In this document: in pieces, positions 24,160-38,500 of the stretch
How the letters are laid out: every line of letters begins with the position of its first letter
Numbering within the stretch: position 1 is the stretch's first letter
NCBI GenBank assembly: GCA_948099385.1
Contig: CANUEZ040000191.1
Span: 7,688,001-7,752,000, forward strand
DNA from: Fasciola hepatica
Taxonomy: Eukaryota > Platyhelminthes > Trematoda > Plagiorchiida > Fasciolidae
Length of the DNA stretch: 64,000 nt
Direction of reading: 5' to 3'
Notes under the pieces: generated by a model
The model's database searches: none
The model's input: only the letters and a program-made list of their open reading frames with translations
What the model was told of the DNA's origin: nothing
Program-made: the position numbers and the translations under genes

Positions 24160-26274
24160 GGGTGAACGAATGTCAGTCGAACACCCAAACCACAAGGCTA
24201 TCCGATATGGGTCTCAACGCTTTGTTCAACATATACAACACATGATATAGCACAATCCCCAAATTGGCTTCGGCTTTCGCTTTCGCTTTGAACGGTAACA
24301 ACCAAATTCTCGCACACCGATCCAATCCCATGTTCCATCACTTCTCTATTTATGGGCCTAAGTAAAACCAAGGCATTCCCTTATGAACAATCCACACAGA
24401 TTGCTCATACAATGCAATAGAGCAGTAGCAGAGTAGATTTGTATAATATGATTCTCCATGCAGCTTGAACACTGAACTGACCATTGAAATTATGGAAGCA
24501 CTGTACAGCTGTTTGATCCGCTAAGGGAATCATGAGCATTGCACATGGACAGAGCCCACACGGGGACACGAACAAGGGTTGGGGTGAACGAATGTCAGTC
24601 GAACACCCAAACCACAAGGCTATCCCATATGGGTCTCAACGATTTGTTCAACATATACAATACATGATATAGCACAATCCCCAAATTGGCTTCGGCTTTC
24701 GCTTTCGCTTTGAACGGTAACAACCAAATTCTCGCACACCGATCCAATCCTATGTTCCATCACTTCTCTATTTATGGGCTTAAGTAAAACCAAGGCATTC
24801 CCTTATGAACAATCCCCACACAGATTGCTCATACAATGCAATAGAGCAGTAGCAGATTTGATTTGTCTGATGTGATTCTCCATGCAGCTTAACCACGGAA
24901 ATGACCATTGAAAATGATGGAAGCACTGTATAGCTGTTTGATCCGCTAAGGGAATCATGAGCATTGCACATGGACAGAGCCCACTCGGAGACACGAACAA
25001 GGGTTTGGGTGAACGAATGTCAGTCGAACACCCAAACCACAAGGCTATCCGATATGTGTCCGAACGATTTGTTCAACATATACAACACATGATATAGCAC
25101 AATCCCCAAATTGGCTTCGGCTTTCGCTTTCGCTTTGAACGGTAACAACCAAATTCTCGCACAACGAACCAATCCTATGTTCCATCAATTCTCTATTTAT
25201 GGGCCTAAGTAAAACCAAGGCATTCCCTTATGAACAATCCACACAGATTGCTCATACAATGCAATAGAGCAGTAGCGAAGTAGATTTGTATAATATGATT
25301 CTCCATGCAGCTTGAAAACTGAACTGACCATTGAAAATTATGGAAGCACTGTACAGCTGTTTGATCCGCTAAGGGAATCATGAGCATTGCACATGGACAG
25401 AGCCCACACGGGGACACGAACAAGGGTTGGGGTGAACGAATGTCAGTCGAACACCCAAACCACAAGGCTATCTCATATGGGTCTCAACGCTTTGGTCAAC
25501 ATATACAACACATGATAAAGCACAATCCCCAAATTGGCTTCGGCTTTCGCTTTCGCTTTGAACGGTAACAACCAAATTCTCGCACACCGATCCAATCCTA
25601 TGTTCCATCACTTCTCTATTTATGGGCCTGAGTAAAACCAAGGCATTCCCTTATGAACAATCCACACAGATTGCTCATACAATGCAATGGAGCAGTAGCA
25701 GAGTAGATTTGTATAATATGATTCTCCATGCAGCTTGAACACTGAACTGACCATTGAAAATTATGGAAGCACTGTACAGCTGTTTGATCCGCTAAGGGAA
25801 TCATGAGCATTGCACATGGACAGAGCCCACGCGGAGACACGAACAAGCGTTGGGGTGAACGAATGTCAGTCGAACACCCAAACCACAAGGCTATCCGATA
25901 TGTGTCCGAAATATTTGTTCAACATATATAATACATGATATAGCACAATCCCCAAATTGGCTTCGGCTTTCGCTTTCGCTTTGAACGGTAACAACCAAAT
26001 TCTCGCACACCGATCCAATCCTATGTTCCATCACTTCTCTATTTATGGGCCTAAGTAAAACCAAGGCATTCCCTTATGAACAATCCACACAGATTGCTCA
26101 TACAATGCAATAGAACAGTAGCAGAGTAGATTTGTATAATATGATTCTCCATGCAGCTTGAACACTGAACTGACCATTGAAATTATGGAAGCACTGTACA
26201 GCTGTTTGATCCGCTAAGGGAATCATGAGCATTGCACATGGACAGAGCCCACACGGGGACACGAACAAGGGTTG
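24160..26274. repeat. Monomers M58-M62, no clear higher-order period
   Basis: Starts are 24160 (422), 24582 (425), 25007, 25430 and 25853 (422). M61 carries CTATCTCATATGGG, CTTTGGTCAAC and CATGATAAAGCAC together, a set repeated exactly in M120. M60 has private changes CACAACGAACCAATCC and AGTAGCGAAGTAG. M62 has GAAATATTTG and AACATATATAATAC. No period of two to six units is evident. Confidence 0.75.
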
Positions 26275-28813
26275 GGGTGAACGAATGTCAGTCGAACACC
26301 CAAACCACAAGGCTATCCGATATGGGTCTCAACGCTTTGTTCAACATATACAACACATGATATAGCACAATCCCCAAATTGGCTTCGGCTTTCGCTTTCG
26401 CTTTGAACGGTAACAACCAAATTCTCGCATACCGATCCAATCCTATGTTCCATCACTTCTCTATTTATGGGCCTATTTAAAACCAAGGCATTCCCTTATG
26501 AACAATCCCCACACAGATTGGTCATACAATGCAATAGAGCAGTAGCAGAGTAGATTTGTATAATATGATTCTCCATGCAGCTTGAACACTGAACTGACCA
26601 TTGAAAATGATGGAAGCACTGTACAGCTGTTTGATCCGCTAAGGGAATCATGAGGATTGCACATGGACAGAGCCCACTCGGAGACACGAACAAGGGTTGG
26701 GGTGAACGAATGTCAGTCGAACACCCAAACCACAAGGCTATCCGATATGGGTCTCAACGCTTTGTTCAACATATACACTACATGATATAGCACAATCCCC
26801 AAATTTGCTTCGGCTTTCGCTTTCGCTTTGAACGGTAACAACCGAATTCTCGCATACCGATCCAATCCTATGTTCCATCACTTCTCTATTTATGGGCCTA
26901 AGTAAAACCATGGCATTCCTATATGAACAATCCACACAGATTGCTCATACAATGCAATAGAGCAGTAGCAGAGTAGATTTGTATAATATGATTCTCCATG
27001 CAGCTTGAACACTGAACTGACCATTGAAATTATGGAAGCACTGTACAGCTGTTTGATCCGCTAAGGGAATCATGAGCATTGCACATGGACAGAGCCCACT
27101 CGGAGACACGAACAAGGGTTGGGGTGAACGAATGTCAGTCGAACACCCAAACCACAAGGCTATCCGATATGTGTCCGAACGATTTGTTCAACATATACAA
27201 CACATGATATAGCACAATCCCAAAATTGGCTTCGGCTTTCGCTTTCGCTTTGAACGGTAACAACCAAATTCTCGCATACCGATCCAATCCTATGTTCCAT
27301 CACTTCTCTATTTATGGGCCTAAGTAAAACCAAGGCATTCCCTTATGAACAATCCACACAGATTGCTCATACAATGCAATAGAGCAGTAGCAGAGTAGAT
27401 TTGTATAATATGATTCTCCATGCAGCTTGAACACTGAACTGACCATTGAAAATTATGGAAGCACTGTATAGCTGTTTGATCCGCTAAGGGAATCATGAGC
27501 ATTGCACATGGACAGAGCCCACACGGGGACACGAACAAGGGTTGGGGTGAACGAATGTCAGTCGAACACCCAAACCACAAGGCTATCCCATATGGGTCTC
27601 AACGCTTTGTTCAACATATACAACACATGATATAGCACAATCCCCAAATTGGCTTCGGCTTTCGCTTTCGCTTTGAACGGTAACAACCACATTCTCGCAT
27701 ACCGATCCAATCCTATGTTCCATCACTTCTCTATTTATGGGCCTAAGTAAAACCAACCCATTCCCTTATGAACAATCCACACAGATTGCTCATACAATGC
27801 AATAGAGCAGTAGCAGAGTAGATTTGTATAATATGTTTCTCCATGCAGCTTGAACACTGAACTGACCATTGAAAATTATGGAAGCACTGTACAGCTGTTT
27901 GATCCGCTAAGGGAATCATGAGGATTGCACATGGACAGAGCCCACTCGGAGACACGAACAAGGGTTGGGGTGAACGAATGTCAGTCGAACACCCAAACCA
28001 CAAGGCTATCCCATATGGGTCTCAACGCTTTGTTCAACATATACACTACATGATATAGCACAATCCCCAAATTGGCTTCGGCTTTCGCTTTCGCTTTGAA
28101 CGGTAACAACCAAATTCTCGCACACCGATCCAATCCTATGTTCCATCACTTCTCTATTCATGGGCCTAAGTAAAACCAAGGCATTCCTATATGAACAATC
28201 CACACAGATTGCTCATACAATGCAATAGAGCAGTAGCAGAGTAGATTTGTATAATATGATTCTCCATGCAGCTTGAACACTGAACTGACCATTGAAAATT
28301 ATGGAAGCACTGTACAGCTGTTTGATCCGCTAAGGGAATCATGAGCATTGCACATGGACAGAGCCCACACGGAGACACGAACAAGGGTTGGGGTGAACGA
28401 ATGTCAGTCGAACACCCAAACCACAAGGCTATCACATATGTGTCCGAACGATTTGTTCAACATATACAACACATGATATAGCACAATCCCCAAATTGGCT
28501 TCGGCTTTCGCTTTCGCTTTGAACGGTAACAACCAAATTCTCGCACACCGATCCAATCCTATGTTCCATCACTTCTCTATTTCTGGGCCTAAGTAAAACC
28601 AAGGCATTCCCTTATGAACAATCCACACAGATTCCTCATACAATGCAATAGAGCAGTAGCAAAGTAAATTTGTATAATATGATTCTCCATGCAGCTTGAA
28701 CACTGAACTGACCATTGAAAATTATGGAAGCACTGTACAGCTGTTTGATCCGCTAAGGGAATCATGAGCATTGCACATGGACAGAGCCCACACGGGGACA
28801 CGAACAAGGGTTG
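26275..28813. repeat. Trimer higher-order repeat, M63-M68, two copies
   Basis: Starts are 26275 (425), 26700 (422), 27122, 27545, 27968 and 28391. M63 and M66 share the private CATGAGGATTGCAC. M64 and M67 share GGCATTCCTATATGAAC. M65 and M68 share ATATGTGTCCGAACGATTTG. Copy lengths are 1270 and 1269 bp. M63 to M66 also share CGCATACCGATCC, a run of four neighbouring units. Confidence 0.78.
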
Positions 28814-31800
28814 GGGTGAACGAATGTCAGTCGAACACCCAAACCACAATGCTACCCATATGGGTCCGAATGATTTGTTTAACATATACAACACATGATA
28901 TAGCACAATCCCCAAATTGGCTTCGGCTTTCGCTTAGCTTTGAACGGTAACAACCAAATTCTCGCACACCGATCCAATCCTATGTTCCATCACTTCTCTA
29001 TTTATGGGCCTAAGTAAAACCAAGGCCTTCCCTTATGAACAATCCACACAGATTGCTCATACAATGCAATAGAGCAGTAGCAGAGTAGATTTGTATAATA
29101 TGATTCTCCATGCAGCTTAACCACGGAAATGACCATTGAAAATGATGGAAGCACTGTACAGCTGTTTGATCCGCTAAGGGAATCATGAGCATTGCACATG
29201 GACAGAGCCCACACGGGGACACGAACAAGGGTTGGGGTGAACGAATGTCAGTCGAACACCCAAACCACAAGGCTATCCCATATGGGTCTCAACGCTTTGT
29301 TCAACATATACAACACATGATATAGCACAATCCCCAAATTGGCTTCGGCTTTCGCTTTCGCTTTGAACGGTAACAACCAAATTCTCGCACACCGATCCAA
29401 TCCTATGTTCCATCAATTCTCTATTTATGGGCCTAAGTAAAACCAAGGCATTCCCTTATGAACAATCCACACAGAATGCTCATACAATGCAATAGAGCAG
29501 TAGCAGAGTAGATTTGTATAATATGATTCTCCATGCAGCTTGCACACTGAACTGACCATTGAAATTATGGAAGCACTGTACAGCTGTTTGATCCGCTAAG
29601 GGAATCATGAGCATTGCACATGGACAGTGCCCACACGGGGACACGAACAAGGGTTGGGGTGAACGAATGTCAGTCGAACACCAAAACCACAAGGCTATCC
29701 CATATGGGTCTCAACGCATTGTTCAACATATACAACACATGATATAGCACAATCCCCAAATTGGCTTCGGCTTTCGCTTTCGCTTTGAACTGTAACAACC
29801 AAATTCTCGCACACCGATCCAATCCTATGTTCCATCACTTCTCTATTTATGGGCCTAAGTAAAACCAAGGCATTCCCTTATGAACAATCCACACAGATTG
29901 CTCATACAATGCAATAGAGCAGTAGCAGAGTAGCTTTGTCTGATGTGATTCTCCATGCAGCTTAACCACGGAAATGACCATTGAAAATTATGGAAGCACT
30001 GTATAGCTGTTTGATCCGCTAAGGGAATCATGAGCATTGCACATGGACAGAGCCCACACGGGGACACGAACAAGGGTTGGGGTGAACGAATGTCAGTCGA
30101 ACACCCAAACCACAAGGCTATCCCATATGGGTCTCAACGCTTTGTTGAATATATACAATACATAATATACCACAATCCCCTAATTGGCTTCGGCTTTCGC
30201 TTTCGCTCTGAACGGTAACAACCAAATTCTCGCACACCGATCCAATCCTATGTTCCATCACTTCTCTATTTATGGGCCTAAGTAAAACCAAGGCATTCCC
30301 TTATGAACAATCCACACAGATTCCTCATACAATGCAATAGAGCAGTAGCAAAGCAGATTTGTATAATATGTTTCTCCATGCAGCTTGAACACTGAACTGA
30401 CCATTGAAAATTATGGAAGCACTGTACAGCTGTTTGATCCGCTAAGGGAATCATGAGCATTGCACATGGACAGAGCCCACACGGGGACACGAACAAGGGT
30501 TGGGGTGAACGAACGTCAGTCGAACACCCAAACCACAAGGCTACCCATATGGGTCCGCATGATTTGTTTAACATATACAACACATGATATAGCACAATCC
30601 CCAAATTGGCTTCGGCTTTCGCTTAGCTTTGAACGGTAACAACCAAATTCTCGCACACCGATCCAATCCTATGTTCCATCACTTCTCTATTTATGGGCCT
30701 AAGTAAAACCAAGGCCTTCCCTTATGAACAATCCACACAGATTGCTCATACAATGCAATAGAGCAGTAGCAGAGTAGATTTGTATAATATGATTCTCCAT
30801 GCAGCTTGAACACTGAACTGACCATTGAAATTTTGGAAGCACTGTACAGCTGTTTGATCCGCTAAGGGAATCACGAGCATTGCACATGGACAGAGCTCAC
30901 TCGGAGACACGAACAAGGGTTGGGGTGAACGAAAGTCAGTCGAACACCCAAACCACAAGGCTATCCTATATGTGTCCGAACGATTTGTTCAACATATACA
31001 ACACATGATATAGCACAATCCCCAAATTGGCTTCGGCTTTCGCTTTCGCTTTGAACGGTAACAACCAAATTCTCGCACACCGATCCAATCCCATGTTCCA
31101 TCACTTCTCTATTTATGGGCCTAAGTAAAACCAAGGCATTCCCTTATGAACAATCCCCACACAGATTGCTCATACAATGCAATAGAGCAGTAGCAAAGTA
31201 GATTTGTATAATATGATTCTCCATGCAGCCTGAACACTGAACTGACCATTGAAAATTATGGAAGCACTGTACAGCTGTTTGATCCGCTAAGGGAATCATG
31301 AGCATTGCACATGGACAGAGCCCACACGGGGACACGAACAAGGGTTGGGGTGAACGAATGTCAGTCGAACACCAAAACCACAAGGCTATCCGATATGGGT
31401 CTCAACGCATTGTTCAACATATACACTACATGATATAGCACAATCCCCAAATTGGCTTTGGCTTTGGCTTTCGCTTTGAACGGTAACAACGAAATTCTCG
31501 CATACCGATCCAATCCTATGTTCCATCACTTCTCTATTTATGGGCCTAAGTAAAACCAAGGCATTCCCTTATGAACAATCCACACAGATTGCTCATACAA
31601 TGCAATAGAGCAGTAGCAGAGTAGCTTTGTCTGATGTGATTCTCCATGCAGCTTAACCACGGAAATGACCATTGAAAATTATGGAAGCACTGTATAGCTG
31701 TTTGATCCGCTAAGGGAATCATGAGCATTGCACATGGACAGAGCCCACACGGGGACACGAACAAGGGTTGGGGTGAACGAATGTCAGTCGAACACCCAAA

Positions 31801-34800
31801 CCACAAGGCTATCCCATATGGGTCTCAACGCTTTGTTGAATATATACAATACATAATATAGCACAATCCCCAAATTGGCTTCGGCTTTCGCTTTCGCTTT
31901 GAACGGTAACAACCGAATTCTCGCACACCGATCCAATCCCATGTTCCATCACTTCTCTATTTATGGGCCTAAGTAAAACCAACGCATTCCCTTATGAACA
32001 ATCCACACAGATTGCTCATACAATGCAATAGAGCAGTAGCAGAGTAGATTTGTATAATATGATTCTCCATGCAGCTTGAACACTGAACTGACCATTGAAA
32101 TTATGGAAGCACTGTACAGCTGTTTGATCCGCTAAGGGAATCATGAGCATTGCACATGGACAGAGCCCACACGGGGACACGAACAAGGGTTGGGGTGAAC
32201 GAATGTCAGTCGAACACCCAAACCACAAGGCTACCCATATGGGTCCGCATGATTTCTTTAACATATACAACACATGATATAGCACAATCCCCAAATTGGC
32301 TTCGGCTTTCGCTTAGCTTTGAACGGTAACAACCAAATTCTCGCACACCGATCCAATCCCATGTTCCATCACTTCTCTATTTATGGGCCTAAGTAAAACC
32401 AAGGCATTCCCTTATGAACAATCCACACAGATTGCTCATACAATGCAATAGAGCAGTAGCAGAGTAGATTTGTATAATATGATTCTCCATGCAGCTTGAA
32501 CACTGAACTGACCATTGAAATTTTGGAAGCACTGTACAGCTGTTTGATCCGCTAAGGGAATCACGAGCATTGCACATGGACAGAGCTCACTCGGAGACAC
32601 GAACAAGGGTTGGGGTGAACGAAAGTCAGTCGAACACCCAAACCACAAGGCTATCCTATATGTGTCCGAACGATTTGTTCAACATATACAACACATGATA
32701 TAGCACAATCCCCAAATTGGCTTCGGCTTTCGCTTTCGCTTTGAACGGTAACAACCAAATTCTCGCACACCGATCCAATCCCATGTTCCATCACTTCTCT
32801 ATTTATGGGCCTAAGTAAAACCAAGGCATTCCCTTATGAACAATCCCCACACAGATTGCTCATACAATGCAATAGAGCAGTAGCAAAGTAGATTTGTATA
32901 ATATGATTCTCCATGCAGCTTGAACACTGAACTGACCATTGAAATTATGGAAGCACTGTACAGCTGTTTGATCCGCTAAGGGAATCATGAGCATTGCACA
33001 TGGACAGAGCCCACACGGGGACACGAACAAGGGTTGGGGTGAACGAATGTCAGTCGAACACCAAAACCACAAGGCTATCCGATATGGGTCTCAACGCATT
33101 GTTCAACATATACACTACATGATATAGCACAATCCCCAAATTGGCTTTGGCTTTGGCTTTCGCTTTGAACGGTAACAACGAAATTCTCGCATACCGATCC
33201 AATCCTATGTTCCATCACTTCTCTATTTATGGGCCTAAGTAAAACCAAGGCATTCCCTTATGAACAATCCACACAGATTGCTCATACAATGCAATAGAGC
33301 AGTAGCAGAGTAGCTTTGTCTGATGTGATTCTCCATGCAGCTTAACCACGGAAATGACCATTGAAAATTATGGAAGCACTGTATAGCTGTTTGATCCGCT
33401 AAGGGAATCATGAGCATTGCACATGGACAGAGCCCACACGGGGACACGAACAAGGGTTGGGGTGAACGAATGTCAGTCGAACACCCAAACCACAAGGCTA
33501 TCCCGTATGGGTCTCAACGCTTTGTTGAATATATACAATACATAATATAGCACAATCCCCAAATTGGCTTCGGCTTTCGCTTTCGCTTTGAACGGTAACA
33601 ACCGAATTCTCGCACACCGATCCAATCCCATGTTCCATCACTTCTCTATTTATGGGCCTAAGTAAAACCAAGGCATTCCCTTATGAACAATCCACACAGA
33701 TTGCTCATACAATGCAATAGAGCAGTAGCAGAGTAGATTTGTATAATATGATTCTCCATGCAGCTTGAACACTGAACTGACCATTGAAATTTTGGAAGCA
33801 CTGTACAGCTGTTTGATCCGCTAAGGGTATCACGAGCATTGCACATGGACAGAGCTCACTCGGAGACACGAACAAGGGTTGGGGTGAACGAATGTCAGTC
33901 GAACACCCAAACCACAAGGCTATCCTATATGTGTCCGAACGAATTGTTCAACATATACAACACATGATATAGCACAATCCCCAAATTGGCTTCGGCTTTC
34001 GCTTTCGCTTTGAACGGTAACAACCAAATTCTCGCACACCGATCCAATCCTATGTTCCATCACTTCTCTATTTATGGGCCTAAGTAAAACCAAGGCATTC
34101 CCTTATGAACAATCCACACAGATTCCTCATACAATGCAATAGAGCAGTAGCAGATTTGATTTGTATAATATGATTCTCCATGCAGCTTGAACACTGAACT
34201 GACCATTGAAAATTATGGAAGCACTGTACAGCTGTTTGATCCGCTAAGGGTATCACGAGCATTGCACATGGACAGAGCTCACTCGGAGACACGAACAAGG
34301 GTTGGGGTGAACGAATGTCAGTCGAACACCCAAACCACAAGGCTATCCTATATGTGTCCGAACGATTTGTTCAACATATACAACACAAGATATAGCACAA
34401 TCCCCAAATTGGCTTCGGCTTTCGCTTTCGCTTTGAACGGTAACAACCAAATTCTCGCACACCGATCCAATCCTATGTTCCATCAATTCTCTATTTATGG
34501 GCCTAAGTAAAACCAAGGCATTCCCTTATGAACAATCCACACAGATTGCTCATACAATGCAATAGAGCAGTAGCAAAGTAGATTTGTATAATATGATTCT
34601 CCATGCAGCCTGAACACTGAACTGACCATTGAAAATTATGGAAGCACTGTACAGCTGTTTGATCCGCTAAGGGAATCATGAGCATTGCACATGGACAGAG
34701 CCCACACGGGGACACGAACAAGGGTTGGGGTGAACGAATGTCAGTCGAACACCAAAACCACAAGGCTATCCCATATGGGTCTCAACGCATTGTTCAACAT

Positions 34801-35573
34801 ATACACTACATGATATAGCACAATCCCCAAATTGGCTTTGGCTTTGGCTTTCGCTTTGAACGGTAACAACGAAATTCTCGCATACCGATCCAATCCTATG
34901 TTCCATCACTTCTCTATTTATGGGCCTAAGTAAAACCAAGGCATTCCCTTATGAACAATCCACACAGATTGCTCATACAATGCAATAGAGCAGTAGCAGA
35001 GTAGCTTTGTCTGATGTGATTCTCGATGCAGCTTAACCACGGAAATGACCATTGAAAATTATGGAAGCACTGTATAGCTGTTTGATCCGCTAAGGGAGTC
35101 ATGAGCATTGCACATGGACAGAGCCCACACGGGGACACGAACAAGGGTTGGGGTGAACGAATGTCAGTCGAACACCCAAACCACAAGGCTATCCCATATG
35201 GGTCTCAACGCTTTGTTGAATATATACAATACATGATATAGCACAATCCCCAAATTGGCTTCGGCTTTCGCTTTCGCTTTGAACGGTAACAACCAAATTC
35301 TCGCACACCGATCCAATCCTATGTTCCATCACTTCTCTATTTATGGGCCTAAGTAAAACCAAGGCATTCCCTTATGAACAATCCACACAGATTCCTCATA
35401 CAATGCAATAGAGCAGTAGCAGATTTGATTTGTATAATATGATTCTCCATGCAGCTTGAACACTGAACTGACCATTGAAAATTATGGAAGCACTGTACAG
35501 CTGTTTGATCCGCTAAGGGAATCATGAGCATTGCACATGGACAGAGCCCACACGGGAACACGAACAAGGGTAG
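28814..35573. repeat. Tetramer higher-order repeat, M69-M84, about 1690 bp
   Basis: Starts are 28814 (421), 29235 (422), 29657, 30080, 30503 (420), 30923 (425), 31348, 31771 (422), 32193 (420), 32613 (424), 33037, 33460 (422), 33882, 34305, 34728 and 35151. M69, M73 and M77 share GCTACCCATATGGGTCCG and CGCTTAGCTTTG. M74, M78, M81 and M82 share CCTATATGTGTCCG. M71 carries the GAACACCAAAACC junction, and M75, M79 and M83 combine it with GGCTTTGGCTTTGGC. M72, M76, M80 and M84 share TTTGTTGAATATATAC. Copy spacing is 1689 to 1692 bp. The register breaks at the chimeric M80. Confidence 0.86.
33460..33881. repeat. Chimeric monomer M80 (M76-type front, M77-type back)
   Basis: The first part has TTTGTTGAATATATAC, TACATAATATAG and AACCGAATTC, as in M76. 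The later part has AACCAAGGCATT, TTGAAATTTTGG, TCACGAGC and GAGCTCACTCGG, as in M77. The switch lies between 33604 (G of CCGAATTC) and 33672 (G of AAGGC). The unit remains 422 bp, and the M77-type unit expected after it is missing. This is the signature of an unequal exchange between neighbouring units that removed one monomer in register. Confidence 0.8.
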
Positions 35574-38500
35574 GGGTGAACGAATGTCAGTCGAACACCC
35601 AAACCACAAGGCTATCCGATATGTGTCCGAACGATTTGTTCAACATATACAACACATGATATAGCACAATCCCCAAATTGGCTTCGGCTTTCGCTTTCGC
35701 TTTGAACGGTAACAACCAAATTCTCGCACACCGATCCAATCCTATGTTCCATCACTTCTCTATTTATGAGCCTAAGTAAAACCAAGGCATTCCCTTATGA
35801 ACAATCCACACAGATTGCTCATACAATGCAATAGAGCAGTAGCAGAGTAGATTTGTATAATATGATTCTCCATGCAGCTTGAACACTGAACTGACCATTG
35901 AAATTTTGGAAGCACTGTACAGCTGTTTGATCCGCTAAGGGAATCACGAGCATTGCACATGGACAGAGCTCACTCGGAGACACGAACAAGGGTTGGGGTG
36001 AACGAAAGTCAGTCGAACACCCAAACCACAAGGCTATCCTATATGTGTCCGAACGATTTGTTCAACATATACAACACATGATATAGCACAATCCCCAAAT
36101 TGGCTTCGGCTTTCGCTTTCGCTTTGAACTGTAACAACCAAATTCTCGCACACCGATCCAATCCCATGTTCCATCACTTCTCTATTTATGGGCCTAAGTA
36201 AAACCAAGGCATTCCCTTATGAACAATCCACACAGATTGCTCATACAATGCAATAGAGCAGTAGCAGTGTAAATTTGTCTGATGTGATTCTCCATGCAGC
36301 TTGAACACTGAACAGACCATTGAAAATTATGGAAGCACTGTACAGCTGTTTGATCCGATAAGGGAATCATGAGCATTGCACATGGACAGAGCCCACGCGG
36401 AGACACGAACAAGGGTTGGGGTGAACGAATGTCAGTCGAACACCCAAACCACAAGGCTATCCCATATGGGTCTCAACGCTCTGTTCAACATATACAATAC
36501 ATGATATAGCACAATCCCCAAATTGGCTTCGGCTTTCGCTTTCGCTTTGAACGGTAACAACCAAATTCTCGCACACCGATCCAATCCTATGTTCCATCAA
36601 TTCTCTATTTATGGGCCTAAGTAAAACCAAGGCATTCCCTTATGAACAATCCACACAGATTGCTCATACAATGCAATAGTGCAGTAGCAAAGTAGATTTG
36701 TATAATATGATTCTCCATGCAGCCTTAACACTGAACTGACCATTGAAAATTATGGAAGCACTGTACAGCTGTTTGATCCGCTAAGGGAATCATGAGCATT
36801 GCACATGGACAGAGCCCACACGGGGACACGAACAAGGGTTGGGGTGAACGAATGTCAGTCGAACACCCAAACCACAAGGCTATCCGATATGGGTCTGAAA
36901 GCTTTGTTCAACATATACACTACATGATATAGCACAATCCCCTAATTGGCTTCGGCTTTCGCTTTCGCTTTGAACGGTAACAACCAAATTCTCGCACACC
37001 GATCCAATCCCATGTTCCATCACTTCTCTATTTATGGGCCTAAGTAAAACCAAGGCATTCCCTTATGAACAATCCACACAGATTGCTCATACAATGCAAT
37101 AGAGCAGTAGCAGAGTAGATTTGTATAATATGATTCTCCATGCAGCTTGAACACTGAACTGACCATTGAAATTTTGGAAGCACTGTACAGCTGTTTGATC
37201 CGCTAAGGGAATCACGAGCATTGCACATGGACAGAGCTCACTCGGAGACACGAACAAGGGTTGGGGTGAACGAAAGTCAGTCGAACACCCAAACCACAAG
37301 GCTATCCGATATGGGTCTCAACGCTTTGTTCAACATATACAACACATGATATAGCACAATCCCCAAATTGGCTTCGGCTTTCGCTTTCGCTTTGAACGGT
37401 AACAACCAAATTCTCGCACACCGATCCAATCCTATGTTCCATCACTTCTCTATTTATGGGCCTAAGTAAAACCAAGGCATTCCCTTATGAACAATCCACA
37501 CAGATTGCTCATACAATGCAATAGAGCAGTGGCAGATTTGATTTGTCTGATGTGATTCTCCATGCAGCTTAACCACGGAAATGACCATTGAATATTATGG
37601 AAGCACTGTATAGCTGTTTGATCCGCTAAGGGAATCATGAGCATTGCACATGGACAGAGCCCACACGGGGACACGAACAAGGGTTGGGGTGAACGAATGT
37701 CAGTCGAACACCCAAACCACAAGGCTATCCCATATGGGTCTCAACGCTTTGTTCAACATATACACTACATGATATAGCACAATCCCCAAATTGGCTTCGG
37801 CTTTCGCTTTCGCTTTGAACGGTAACAACCAAATTCTCGCACACCGATCCAATCCTATGTTCCATCACTTCTCTATTTATGGGCCTAAGTAAAACCAAGG
37901 CATTCCCTTATGAACAATCCACACAGATTGCTCATACAATGCAATAGAGCAGTAGCAGAGTAGATTTGTATAATATGTTTCTCCATGCAGCTTGAACACT
38001 GAACTGACCATTGAAAATGATGGAAGCACTCTACAGCTGTTTGATCCGCTAAGGGAAACATGAGCATTGCACATGGACAGAGCCCACACGGGGACACGAA
38101 CAAGGGTTTGGGTGAACGAATGTCAGTCGAACACCCAAACCACAAGGCTATCCCATATGGGTCTGAAAGCTTTGTTCAACATATACACTACATGATATAC
38201 CACAATCCCCAAATTGGCTTCGTCTTTCGCTTTCGCTTTGAACGGTAACAACCAAATTCTCGCACACCGATCCAATCCTATGTTCCATCATTTCTCTATT
38301 TATGGGCCTAAGTAAAACCAAGGCATTCCCTTATGAACAATCCACACAGATTCCTCATACAATGCAATAGAGCATAGCAGAGTAGATTTGTATAATATGA
38401 TTCTCCATGCAGCTTGAACACTGAACTGACCATTGAAATTTTGGAAGCACTGTACAGCTGTTTGATCCGCTAAGGGAATCACGAGCATTGCACATGGACA

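Noticed and set aside
25380..25568. 62-codon plus-strand ORF identical to one at 50319-50507
   Set aside because: The identity reflects the shared satellite haplotype of M61 and M120, not a conserved gene. The product is low in complexity at its end because it reads the hexamer tract.
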